A DNA stretch of 64,000 nt from Krasilnikovia cinnamomea (lineage in GTDB: Bacteria; Actinomycetota; Actinomycetes; Mycobacteriales; Micromonosporaceae), in assembly GCF_004217545.1 (NCBI RefSeq), contig NZ_SHKY01000001.1, positions 3,286,001 through 3,350,000 of the forward strand, written 5' to 3'. Made by a program: the position numbers and the translations under genes. The notes under the pieces are model-generated. The model had not been told where the DNA came from. It saw nothing but the letters and a program-made list of their open reading frames with translations, and did no database searches. Positions 52,487 to 60,577 of this stretch are shown piece after piece (position 1 is the first letter of the stretch; each line of letters begins with the position of its first letter).

Positions 52487-53548
52487 TTGGGACTGGCGGT
52501 CGTCCGGGATCTCCGAGACCGGCGTGTGCCGGCGTCCGCGGAGGAACTCGAGCGGTTCGAGGTGGATGTGCTGGCCGGGTTCGTGCTGGCGCGGGCTTCG
52601 GCCGGGCTGACCGACGGCACGGTCCGTGGCGATGTCAGCCAGCTCGAACAGATTCGGGACTGGTTCGGCCGACCGCTGTGGGAGATGGAGCCGGCCGACG
52701 CCGACGCCTACTTCGGCCGTGCGCTGCGAGGTGCTCCCTCGGGCACGAGACTGGCCCGTTCGCAGGCGCTGCGGATCTACTTCGGGTTTCTGGAGCTGAG
52801 GTTCCAGGCGGAACTGCACGCGTTGACCGGGCGGGTGGTGATGTGCCCGATCGACGAGATGAACCGCCCCCGTGGGCGCAAGGACGCCAAGCTGCGGATC
52901 CCGCCCAGCGCCGAGGAGATCGACGTCCTGTTCGCCGGGTGGGCGGCGGAGCTGGCGACGTGCCGCAAGTTCGCGCCGACGGCGCGCAACTACACCGCGG
53001 CCCGGCTGATGGCCGATGTCGGGCTGCGTGTCAACGAGGCCCGCAACCTGGACCTGGATGACATCAAGTGGAACGTCGGCCCGTTCGGCAAGCTGCACGT
53101 GCGCTTCGGTAAGGGCTCCCGCGGCTCCGGCCCCCGCGAACGGGTGGTGCCGTTGATCAACCAGGCGGGCCGCACCCTGGCCTGGTTCATCGAGGACGTG
53201 TGGGCGCACTTCGGCGGCGACCACCGCTCGCCGCAGGCGCCGCTGTTCCCCTCGGAACGCCACGGCGTGCGCCGGGTCGGCTACGACTCGCTGCGCGCCG
53301 GGCTTGCCGACGCGGTCGCCACGCACCTGCCCGCCTGGACGGACAGGCTGACCCCGCACGTGTTGCGGCACTACTGCGCGTCGCAGATGTACTTGAACGG
53401 CGTGGACTTGATCGCGATCCAGGAAATGCTCGGCCATTCCTGGGTGGCCACGACGATGAAGTACGTCCATGTGCACCGCACCCGCATCGAGCAGGCGTGG
53501 CTCGACGGGCAGCGGCGCGCCGCCCGCCGGTTGGAAGGACTGGTCTGA
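52487..53548 (+). CDS. Tyrosine recombinase, first of trio
   Basis: 353 residues; the frame opens after a stop at 52463 and offers TTG 52487 as first start. Catalytic set: Arg in DVGLRVNEARNLDLDD (~residue 185), H-x-x-R in LTPHVLRHYCASQ (~290), His/Trp in LGHSWVATT and Tyr in TMKYVHVH (~325). Complete and probably active. Directly followed by an HTH gene and a second recombinase-like gene, the three-gene layout of Tn554/RIT-like recombinase modules. Confidence 0.9.
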   Translation: MGLAVVRDLRDRRVPASAEELERFEVDVLAGFVLARASAGLTDGTVRGDVSQLEQIRDWFGRPLWEMEPADADAYFGRALRGAPSGTRLARSQALRIYFGFLELRFQAELHALTGRVVMCPIDEMNRPRGRKDAKLRIPPSAEEIDVLFAGWAAELATCRKFAPTARNYTAARLMADVGLRVNEARNLDLDDIKWNVGPFGKLHVRFGKGSRGSGPRERVVPLINQAGRTLAWFIEDVWAHFGGDHRSPQAPLFPSERHGVRRVGYDSLRAGLADAVATHLPAWTDRLTPHVLRHYCASQMYLNGVDLIAIQEMLGHSWVATTMKYVHVHRTRIEQAWLDGQRRAARRLEGLV

Positions 53549-53884
53549 ATGCGCTGGAACATGCGCCTGGTCGCCGCCCAACGAGGCATCTGGAAGGCTT
53601 CCGACGTGCAGCGGCTGCTCGCCGAGCACGGCCTGGTGATCTCCGCCGGGAAGATGTCCGGGTTGTGGTCCGGCCAACCCGTGACGATCAAGCTGGCCGA
53701 CCTCGACGTCATCTGCGTGGCGCTGGACTGCCAGGTCGGTGATCTGCTCATCGCCGAACCCGACACCGTCTCCCGGCCCGGGCAGGACACTTCCGCGAAG
53801 CCCGCCGCGGACGCCACCACGCCCAGTGACATCCGGCGCGTGGTGCCGCGCCGCCGTGACGGCCGCTCCCTGCCACCGCGCTGA
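53549..53884 (+). CDS. XRE-like HTH protein of recombinase trio
   Basis: 111 residues with ATG immediately after the recombinase stop (TGAATG). MRLVAAQRGIWKASDVQRLLAEHGLVISAGKMSGLWSGQPVTIKLADLDVICVALDCQVGDLLI is a Cro/C1-type HTH core covering residues ~5-70. Probably regulates or assists the recombinases. Followed 3 bases later by the third gene. Confidence 0.85.
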   Translation: MRWNMRLVAAQRGIWKASDVQRLLAEHGLVISAGKMSGLWSGQPVTIKLADLDVICVALDCQVGDLLIAEPDTVSRPGQDTSAKPAADATTPSDIRRVVPRRRDGRSLPPR

Positions 53885-53887
53885 CCG

Positions 53888-55513
53888 GTGGGCGCCCGCG
53901 ACCATGACGGCACGCTCGTGCCACGAACCGTCACCAGCTGCGCGGCATGCCTGGCCTGGGGCCTGACCTTCTCCCAAGGCGTCTGCCTCGCCTGCTACCA
54001 GTTCGCCAACCCGCGCGACGGCAACCCCTACGGCGACTGCCAGGCATGCGGGCGTCGGCAGCGAGTCCGTAAGGGCTACTGCCGATTGTGCTGGTGCCAG
54101 GCCCGTGACGACCGGCGACGGCTGGCGTCCGACGCGCGCTCCGCGGTCGTGTTGGCCCCCTATCTGACCGGAATCCGCTGGCAACAGCTGTTCCTGAGCA
54201 TCAGCGACCGCCGCCAGGCACCCCCGCGCAGCGCGCCCCGCCGCTACGGCGTCAAGGGACGGCCCCGCAAGCAGCCACCGCCCGCGGCCGGACGCCCGGT
54301 CAGCCGCTGGCTGCAAGAGCCGCTGCTGCCCGCCGGTCGCCGTGACTACCGGCGCGGTGTGATCGACCTGCGCGCCGGGCCGCCACCGGATAACCCCTGG
54401 CTGGCCTGGGCGCTGCACCTGGCCCACAGCACCGCCGAGACCCGCGGCTGGGCACCCGTCGTGCGCCGCGCCATGCAACGCGTGCTGGTCATGCTGCTCG
54501 CCGAGCACCGCGAACCCGACCGCATCCGCGTCAGCGACTTCGCCGCTGCCGCCGCCGGGCAATACATCAACCTCGACTACGTCGTCGAGATCCTCACAAC
54601 CATGGGCGTCGTCGACGACGACCGGCCGCCCAGCCTCGAAGGCTGGATGACCGGCAAACTCGCCGGCCTGCCCGGCCCATGGCGGCGAGACCTGACCAAC
54701 TGGGGCCGGCTGCTGCGCGACGGCGGCCCACGCAGCCGCCCGCGGCACGAGGGCACGGTCCGCACCTACCTGAACGTCGCCGCCGATGCCGCCGCGTCCT
54801 GGCCGCACCGTGACCACCTGCGAGAAGTCACCCGCGACGACGTCGACGCCTACCTCAGCGCGCTGCAGGGCCGACGCCGGGAAACGGCCACGACCGCGCT
54901 GCGCGGGCTGTTCCGGTGGGCGAAAACCCACAAGCTGATCTTCCGGAATCCGACCCGCGGCGTCCGCGGCGTCACCGTGCCCGACCTGATCTGGCCGCTG
55001 CTCGAACCGGACGACATCACCGCCAGCGTCACCGCCGCGACCACCGTGCAAGCCCGGCTGTGTGTCGTGCTCGCCGCCGTCCACGCCGCCCGACCCGGCC
55101 AAATCCGGGCCCTGCACCTCGACGACGTCGACCTCACCGGCCGCCGGCTCACCATCGCCGGCAACAGCCGCCCCTTGGACGACCTCACCGCCCAGGTGCT
55201 GCTCGACTGGCTCACCTACCGCCGCGAACGCTGGCCGCACACCGCCAACCAGCACCTGCTGATCAGCTACGCCAGCGCGCTGGGCCACGGCCCGGTCAGC
55301 CACACGTGGATCCTCAACCTGCGCGGCCTGCCAGGCACCCTCGAACGACTGCGCATCGACCGTCAACTCGAAGAAGCCGTCGCCACCGGCGCGGACCCGC
55401 TGCATTTGGCTGCGGTCTTCGGCTGCAGCGACGGCGCCGCCATCCGCTGGGCCACCAACGCACGGGAACTCATCGGCGAGCCTCACGCGACTCGCCTCCC
55501 CGAGTCGCCGTGA
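53888..55513 (+). CDS. Recombinase-like protein with zinc finger, last of trio
   Basis: 541 residues. N-terminal cysteines in pairs (SCAACLAWG, GVCLACYQF, DCQACGRRQ, GYCRLCWCQA; residues ~16-80) suggest zinc ribbons. The C-terminal part follows the tyrosine-recombinase fold (ATTALRGLFRWAKTHKLIFRNPTRGV; HAARPGQIRALHLDDVDL), but the final segment has no clear H-x-x-R and the place of the catalytic Tyr reads AIRWATNAREL. It may be a DNA-binding accessory subunit. The family call is firm, activity doubtful. Confidence 0.8.
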   Translation: MGARDHDGTLVPRTVTSCAACLAWGLTFSQGVCLACYQFANPRDGNPYGDCQACGRRQRVRKGYCRLCWCQARDDRRRLASDARSAVVLAPYLTGIRWQQLFLSISDRRQAPPRSAPRRYGVKGRPRKQPPPAAGRPVSRWLQEPLLPAGRRDYRRGVIDLRAGPPPDNPWLAWALHLAHSTAETRGWAPVVRRAMQRVLVMLLAEHREPDRIRVSDFAAAAAGQYINLDYVVEILTTMGVVDDDRPPSLEGWMTGKLAGLPGPWRRDLTNWGRLLRDGGPRSRPRHEGTVRTYLNVAADAAASWPHRDHLREVTRDDVDAYLSALQGRRRETATTALRGLFRWAKTHKLIFRNPTRGVRGVTVPDLIWPLLEPDDITASVTAATTVQARLCVVLAAVHAARPGQIRALHLDDVDLTGRRLTIAGNSRPLDDLTAQVLLDWLTYRRERWPHTANQHLLISYASALGHGPVSHTWILNLRGLPGTLERLRIDRQLEEAVATGADPLHLAAVFGCSDGAAIRWATNARELIGEPHATRLPESP

Positions 55514-56571
55514 ACCCCGGTGCCGGCATGGCATGATGTCGCCTCAGGACACTCGGATTCGCGTTGCGAACACTTGGGTTCAGCCGAACTCGCGAAATTT
55601 GCGGCTTTGGTGAAGATCAGGACGTCCTCGTGGGCGATCAGGTGCAGCGGCGTCCCGGCGGCGCGTGCCTTCCGCACGGCGGTGATCTGGAAGAACGAGG
55701 GCCGGGCGACCAGCCGGCCATCCCGGACCGCGCTGAGCAGTGCCACGCAGCGTTCCGTGGGGATCAGCCCGGCGCCTAGGCCGGCCCCGATGACTGCCGA
55801 GGGCAGGTCGACGAGCTGGCCGTTCTTGCGCCAGGGCCGGGCGGTGACCACGACGTGGCCGCCGGGGCGCAGCAGCACGGCGCAGCCGCGCAGGATCTCC
55901 GCGAAACCGTCGGCGAGGCCGGTCAGGTCGCGGTACGCGAGGTTGCCCTTGTCGGTGCCGTAGGTGTTGTCGGACTTCGCCACGCCGCCGTCGCCGGGAC
56001 GCACGAGGCCGTGCACGGTCGGCCCATACGGCGGTGAGGTCACGACCAGCGCGACCTGCCCGACCAGGGCGGACGGGACGAGCGACAGCAGCCGGGTGGC
56101 GTCCCCGCGGATCACCGCGGCGTTGCCGGGTGCGTCCTGGGTGTGCGCGTGGGCGATGTTCGCGTCGGCGATGTCGGACCAGCGCGGTTCGTACTCGATA
56201 CCGATCGCGTCGCGGCCGAGGTGCGCCGCCTCGACCAGCGTGGTGCCGATCCCGCACATCGGGTCGAGGACCAGGTCCCCGGGCTGGGTGTAGGCGGTGA
56301 CGGCGTGCGCCGCGATCGCCGGGAGCATTCTCGCGGGGTGTTTGACGGACTCGGCCACGTAGCGTCCGCGGCGTTGCACCGGACCGGTCGTCTGCGCGGT
56401 CGTCCATACGGACAGGACCTGCGGGTCCGCGCGATGCTGCCCCTCGTAGGGCTCGGCGTTCTGGTGCCGGGGCTCATGCGTAGCGTCGCCGCCGACACGA
56501 TGCCGCGCGTCGCCGGCACGGTGCCGACCGGGACGGGGATGGTCCTGGGTGGTCGAGGTGCGCTCAGCCAC
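55483..56571 (-). CDS. DNA N4/N6 methyltransferase, 3' end altered by inserted trio
   Basis: 362 residues from GTG 56571, which overlaps the upstream gene by 8 bases. Motif I DPMCGIGTTLVEAAHLGRDAIGIEYE (about residues 100-125) precedes motif IV VTSPPYGPTVHGL (~180); PGGHVVVTARPWRKNGQLVDLP and HEDVLIFTK follow. After HEDVLIF the last ~45 residues are cysteine- and serine-rich and lie in sequence brought in by the recombinase trio. The enzyme core looks whole, so activity may survive. Confidence 0.85.
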   Translation of the reverse strand: MAERTSTTQDHPRPGRHRAGDARHRVGGDATHEPRHQNAEPYEGQHRADPQVLSVWTTAQTTGPVQRRGRYVAESVKHPARMLPAIAAHAVTAYTQPGDLVLDPMCGIGTTLVEAAHLGRDAIGIEYEPRWSDIADANIAHAHTQDAPGNAAVIRGDATRLLSLVPSALVGQVALVVTSPPYGPTVHGLVRPGDGGVAKSDNTYGTDKGNLAYRDLTGLADGFAEILRGCAVLLRPGGHVVVTARPWRKNGQLVDLPSAVIGAGLGAGLIPTERCVALLSAVRDGRLVARPSFFQITAVRKARAAGTPLHLIAHEDVLIFTKAANFASSAEPKCSQRESECPEATSCHAGTGVHGDSGRRVA

Positions 56572-57496
56572 GGCGCTCACCGCCCTTGCGGCGGCTGTCG
56601 GTGGGCTGGTGGCTGAACACCAGCAGGTCGGCGTGGACGCGCAGGTGCGCGACCGTCCACTGGGCCCCGCCGACCTCGGCGGCGAGGCCGAGCAACTCCT
56701 CGTCGGTGACGTAGTAGACGAACGCCTCGGCTCCCGCGTCGGCGTCCACGGCGACGATGTGCTGCAGATAGCCGAGCCCGACGCTCGCGGCCGCGGTAGA
56801 GATGGGACTGAAGTCCTGCGGCGCGGTCGCAATCTGGTCGGGTGCGGCGACCACGAGGACGAGGCAGCCACCCGGGCGCAGCAGCCGGGTGCAGGCGGTC
56901 AGCAGCCAGGCCAGCCGGACCCGGTTGGCGACGTCCCCGTCGTGCAGGGGCCACATCGCCACGACCAGGCTCGTGCTCGCCTGCACGGACGCGCCGTCGG
57001 CGAAGGGCTCGATCCGGCCGACTGTCGGGTCGTCGGCCGCCGCCAGCGGGTCGGTGAGGTCGTCACCGAACCAGGCGGGCAACTCCGGCGGCTCGACCCG
57101 GCCGTCCTCGTGAAACGCCGGGTCGCCGGCGTTGCCGGTCTGGGCGCTGATGTCGCCGGGCAGGGTGCTCGGGCCGATGATCAGGCTGGCGGCGTCGGTG
57201 AACCAGCCGGGGTGATGCCTACGCCGACCGGCCTGGCAGGCGGCGGTCAGGGCGTGTCCGTCGGTGAGGTCGACGACCGCCTCCCCGGCTCGGCTGTAGG
57301 CCGAGACGAGCCGGTAGGCCAGCCGGGCACTGACGGGACGCAGCATGTCCTGCTGCGTGCGGGCGGTGCGCCACACCGTGATCGGCACCGGCGGGTCGCC
57401 AGGTACGGCGTCGATCAGGGTCGGGTCGGCACCGGAGGAGTCCGGTCCGACGGGTCGGTCGGGGATGCGGTTGGGCTGCGGTGACTGTTCGCTCAT
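56564..57496 (-). CDS. Degenerate SAM-methyltransferase-like protein
   Basis: 310 residues. AVVDLTDGHALTAACQAG near residue 73 resembles a motif-I strand with a Asp but lacks the GxG; VRLAWLLTACTRLLRPGGCLVLVVAAPD near 190-217 is the typical strand after LLRPGG in class I methyltransferases. No catalytic NPPY or PC motif. Found as the first gene of the leftward cargo operon, just behind the shared regulatory element. Could be a non-catalytic partner of the adjoining methyltransferase (inference). Confidence 0.6.
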   Translation of the reverse strand: MSEQSPQPNRIPDRPVGPDSSGADPTLIDAVPGDPPVPITVWRTARTQQDMLRPVSARLAYRLVSAYSRAGEAVVDLTDGHALTAACQAGRRRHHPGWFTDAASLIIGPSTLPGDISAQTGNAGDPAFHEDGRVEPPELPAWFGDDLTDPLAAADDPTVGRIEPFADGASVQASTSLVVAMWPLHDGDVANRVRLAWLLTACTRLLRPGGCLVLVVAAPDQIATAPQDFSPISTAAASVGLGYLQHIVAVDADAGAEAFVYYVTDEELLGLAAEVGGAQWTVAHLRVHADLLVFSHQPTDSRRKGGERRG

Positions 57497-57522
57497 GTGA
57501 TGTCGGCTCCACGCCGCACCGC

Positions 57523-57536
57523 TGATGCGCTGACAC
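57523..57536. repeat. 14-base direct repeat, copy 1
   Basis: TGATGCGCTGACAC occurs here and again, same orientation, at 59898-59911. This copy adjoins and partly overlaps the 37-base inverted element at 57534-57570. Confidence 0.7.
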
Positions 57537-57570
57537 CCTCACACCGCTGTATGTGTGCTCTGCCGAACGC
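57534..57570 (-). promoter_or_regulatory. Shared regulatory element, copy 1 (leftward)
   Basis: Read on the minus strand: GCGTTCGGCAGAGCACACA, six variable bases, GGTGTGAGGGTG. The same string (31 of 37 bases) is on the plus strand at 59730-59766. This copy ends 38 bases before the first gene of the leftward cargo operon (ATG 57496), a promoter/operator position. Beyond it (57577-57616) lie several (T)GTGAG units in the same orientation. Confidence 0.65.
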
Positions 57571-58562
57571 TTCCCCCGCTCACAGCCACTCACAGCCGCC
57601 GCTGGCGGCTCACAGTGACGGTGAATTCGGCACACAGTCCCGATATGGGTCGATTCTCGGCCTCCACGTGCGAGCCCAGAACCGTGGGCGCACGGCGCAG
57701 ACGCCACGCCAGAGGATGTGCACACAGTCCGGTAACCGCCACGTCGTCCGTGTCCCATGACGTTCTACAGGGTTTCCGCGTCACCGCCCGAAATCGGAGT
57801 CTCGGCGGATCGCTGGCGAATATCGCGGCACGGCCAGGCATCGACTCACACACCTGGGGTCTGTGCGGCTTGGCCCGCCCACCGCGTCCCGGGCTGCGGC
57901 CGACGCCGTGCTCTGGCGCGGCTCGACTGCCGTGCCACCCGGATCATCGTGCCGGGGACGCCGCGACACGTCGCAGGCGTCGATGGTCTGTCAGTGCGAC
58001 AGCGGTCCTCGCCGTCTGCCGTGTGACTACCGGCCGGGGCGGACAGGACCACGCCGGCCGATGTCATTGTTCCGAATGGTCGGACGCCGTCGCCGTCGAG
58101 GTTGGACATGCCTGCGTACGGGGGCGGCGAGCGTGTCACGTTCCGGGCTGTCCCGGGTGTGAGCGGCGGGTCGGTGTCCGCGAGCTGTCGTTGTGGGCCG
58201 TGGTGAGACCGTTGTGAGTCGTGGCGAGCGCGGTCCCTCGCCGGTGACATCGCCTCGTTGACGGAGTCCGCGGTCCTCCTCGTGACGCTCTCCGGACGGC
58301 TGTCGCCGTCCGTCCCGCAACGTCACAGTGCAGCTCATTCCGGGTGTCATGGCCTCGTGTCAACGACATTCGTCGATGTCATGGGCGACGGTTGACCTGA
58401 GCCGGGCCGACAGCCCGGTGACGCCGCGGACATGTGACATCGGGCCGATGACCTGTGGAGTGACACAACGGTGAGCCGCTCGTGTCCTACTCGGTGCCTC
58501 GACGTCGCCGCCCTACACGGGCCGGCGATGTCACCCCACCCTCGACGCCTGGAGCTTGTGAC

Positions 58563-59459
58563 ATGAGCGTGTCCGCTACCGACTGGCCGACCTCCCCTCT
58601 GTCCGCCGCCGCGACCGCGTTCGCGGCACTGATCTGCGAGCCTGACCCGATGACCCTCGACCTCGACCAACTGGACCCGGACGCCGGCCTGCCGGCCGGT
58701 GTCATGACCCTGACCGACCTGGACGACTGGCTGGCCAAGCACCGGCGTGCCTTCGCCGCGCGGGATGCGGTCTGGCGCGAGCTGGTGCGCCGGGCCCGAC
58801 TCGATGGGCCGGAATGGGTGATCGCCGCCGTCGGGATGGCGATGCCGGCCCTGCGCCGATACGCCGTCCAGCTCGCGATCGGGTATCGCGGTGACCGCGA
58901 CGACGTGGACGCCGAGGTCCTCACCGGCTTCCTCTGCGCCCTGCGGGAGCGGGTGGACCTGGCTCGGCCGGCCCCGCACGCCGCCCTGTGCATGGCGGCG
59001 TTTCGGGCCGGGCATGACCATGTGCGCCAGTCGCGGGAGTACACCCCGGTCGACGACGTCGAGCACGTGACCGGCCCGCGCACCCCGATGGTGCCGTGGG
59101 GTCATCCTGACCTGCTGGTGCGCCGCGCGGTCCATCTCGGCCTGGTCGACGAGACCGACGAGCGGCCCTACATCGACGTGCGGCTCGGGCAGAAGGCCAT
59201 CGAACCGATCGCCGCCGGCCTCGGCGTCACCACCGACGCGCTGCGGATGCGGTTGGGCCGCATCGACACCCGCCTCGCCGACGCCCTCGGGCGGGGCCTG
59301 TTGACCGGCGCGGTCTCGGCGGATGCCGCTCAGCTGCTCGCCGAGCAGGCCGACCGGCGCGCCGCCCTGCGCGCCAGCCGCGCCGTCTCCTGCGCCGGCG
59401 GGTCGGCCACCTCGCGCAGCCACCCCGCGCAGGTGACTCTGCTGCCCTCCGCGGCCTGA
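58563..59459 (+). CDS. Hypothetical ICE protein with sigma-factor-like region
   Basis: 298 residues from ATG 58563 (TGGAG upstream). Residues ~90-165 (VWRELVRRARLDGPEWVIAAVGMAMPALRRYAVQLAIGYRGDRDDVDAEVLTGFLCALRERV) resemble sigma-70 region 2, and IEPIAAGLGVTTDALRMRLGRIDTRL near 220-245 an HTH as in region 4. I would not call it a true sigma factor without a search. It stands alone between the two repeat-bearing regions. Confidence 0.55.
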   Translation: MSVSATDWPTSPLSAAATAFAALICEPDPMTLDLDQLDPDAGLPAGVMTLTDLDDWLAKHRRAFAARDAVWRELVRRARLDGPEWVIAAVGMAMPALRRYAVQLAIGYRGDRDDVDAEVLTGFLCALRERVDLARPAPHAALCMAAFRAGHDHVRQSREYTPVDDVEHVTGPRTPMVPWGHPDLLVRRAVHLGLVDETDERPYIDVRLGQKAIEPIAAGLGVTTDALRMRLGRIDTRLADALGRGLLTGAVSADAAQLLAEQADRRAALRASRAVSCAGGSATSRSHPAQVTLLPSAA

Positions 59460-59729
59460 ACGACCGCATAGCCCCTTTTCGGCGCCCTCGCCGGTGGAGT
59501 CGTCCACCCGCGAGGGTGCCGACGTGTGTGCACCTCGACAGGCGCTCTGCGCCGGTCCCGTTGAGGCGGATCAGCGGTGCCGGCGGAGCCGGACGTAGAC
59601 CCTCGGCGCACGACGCGTTCACCTGGGCCAGGTGAGCCGCCAGCCTCCCACGCCGGGTGCCGACACCGGCCCCTGACCTGTGCTGTGAGCCTTCCGGCAG
59701 GGGTTGTGAGCCTTCGGTGAGCCGGGCAG

Positions 59730-59766
59730 GCGTTCGGCAGAGCACACAAATGCCGGTGTGAGGGTG
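59730..59766 (+). promoter_or_regulatory. Shared regulatory element, copy 2 (rightward)
   Basis: GCGTTCGGCAGAGCACACA, six variable bases, GGTGTGAGGGTG: an inverted copy of the element at 57534-57570. It points toward the type IV secretion operon (first ATG 60072, about 300 bases on), so both ICE operons could answer to one regulator. Confidence 0.6.
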
Positions 59767-59897
59767 CGGAACCACTTTCGGAGCTGAGGTCGGCGCTGAC
59801 GCCGAACAGCGGCTGGATCGGGTCTCCGCCCCGCCGCCGGGCCCGACAGGTATCGGGCCGTCTCGCGAGCCGCAACGCCTCGGGTGCCGCGCCTGCT

Positions 59898-59911
59898 TGA
59901 TGCGCTGACAC
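59898..59911. repeat. 14-base direct repeat, copy 2
   Basis: TGATGCGCTGACAC, identical to 57523-57536. Followed by ATCGATCAT-type palindromic bases (CATCGATCATCG). Confidence 0.7.
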
Positions 59912-60071
59912 TCATCGATCATCGCCACACCCGCTGAGGGAGGACGAGCTCCTCCCGGGGCCCGTTGTGGCTGGTCGACGCGTCCTGCTGCCTCCGCGCC
60001 CGGCGGCGGTCCTCATCCGACCGCTCGCACAGCCTCGCTCGATTTCGGGCCGGGCCGGAGGTGACCACCCC

Positions 60072-60572
60072 ATGTCCCGCCATCGCACCACCACCACCAC
60101 TGGCCTGCGGGCTCAGCCGCGTGCCCACGTCCGCGCCATCGCCGGCTTCGGCCGCCGGGCCGCCCGCCTGGCCACATCCCGCCGGTCGCCGGGACGCCGG
60201 CTCGCACCTCGCCGGCTGCCCCGCAGGGCCCTCCGGGTCGCCGCGCACACCGTCGCCGCGCACACCGCGACCGTCCTGCTGATCCTGTCGGTGCCGAGCG
60301 CCGCGTTCGCCGATGCGGGCGACACCGTCTACCTGGCGGCGAACTCCCTGCCCACCGTCATCAGCAATCTGCAGACGTGGGTGATGGGGATCCTCGCCGC
60401 GATCGCCACGCTCTTCCTGGTCCTGGCCGGGGTGTACTGGGCGACCGCCGGGGGTGACCCGGCGCAGGTCGACAAGGCCAAATCCGCGTTGAAGAACGCC
60501 CTGATGGGCTACGGCCTCGCGGTCCTTGCACCGGTGTTGCTGCAGGTCGTCAAGGGCATCGTCGGCGGCTGA
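60072..60572 (+). CDS. VirB2/TrbC-like pilin protein
   Basis: 166 residues from ATG 60072 (GGAGGTG about 8 bases upstream). A long arginine-rich N-terminus leads to a signal-like hydrophobic stretch ending LSVPSAAFADAG, then two membrane helices: LQTWVMGILAAIATLFLVLAGVYWATAGG and ALMGYGLAVLAPVLLQVVKGIVGG. Two helices with a polar turn (GDPAQVDKAKS) are the VirB2/TrbC pattern. First gene of the conjugation operon; probably the extracellular or envelope pilin subunit. Confidence 0.75.
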   Translation: MSRHRTTTTTGLRAQPRAHVRAIAGFGRRAARLATSRRSPGRRLAPRRLPRRALRVAAHTVAAHTATVLLILSVPSAAFADAGDTVYLAANSLPTVISNLQTWVMGILAAIATLFLVLAGVYWATAGGDPAQVDKAKSALKNALMGYGLAVLAPVLLQVVKGIVGG

Positions 60573-60577
60573 GCGTC

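Larger units (their letters stand above)
57497..58562. other. Long non-coding region with repeats
   Basis: About 1070 bases between the divergent cargo operon and the sigma-like gene. The left 120 bases hold the shared regulatory element and GTGAG-type repeats (reported separately). The remainder has only short overlapping frames with no protein-like product. It could hold regulatory or origin functions of the element. Confidence 0.5.
59460..60071. other. Non-coding region ahead of transfer operon, with repeats
   Basis: About 610 bases. Contains TGTGAGCC-like units at 59681-59722, the shared element at 59730-59766 and the 14-base repeat at 59898-59911, all ahead of the rightward transfer genes. 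No gene recognised. Confidence 0.55.

Noticed and set aside
52283..55534. A 1083-residue open frame on the minus strand
   Set aside because: It lies opposite three recognisable genes of the recombinase trio and encodes no recognisable domain. Only its last few codons before 52283 are considered meaningful, as a displaced gene end.
57571..57630. CRISPR-like array from repeated CTCACAG units
   Set aside because: Units are only 6-8 bases at irregular spacing with no spacers of constant length; an operator or iteron-like cluster is the better reading.
58563..59459. Calling this a true sigma factor
   Set aside because: Region 2- and 4-like stretches are suggestive but the -10 recognition and core-binding signature are not clear by eye.
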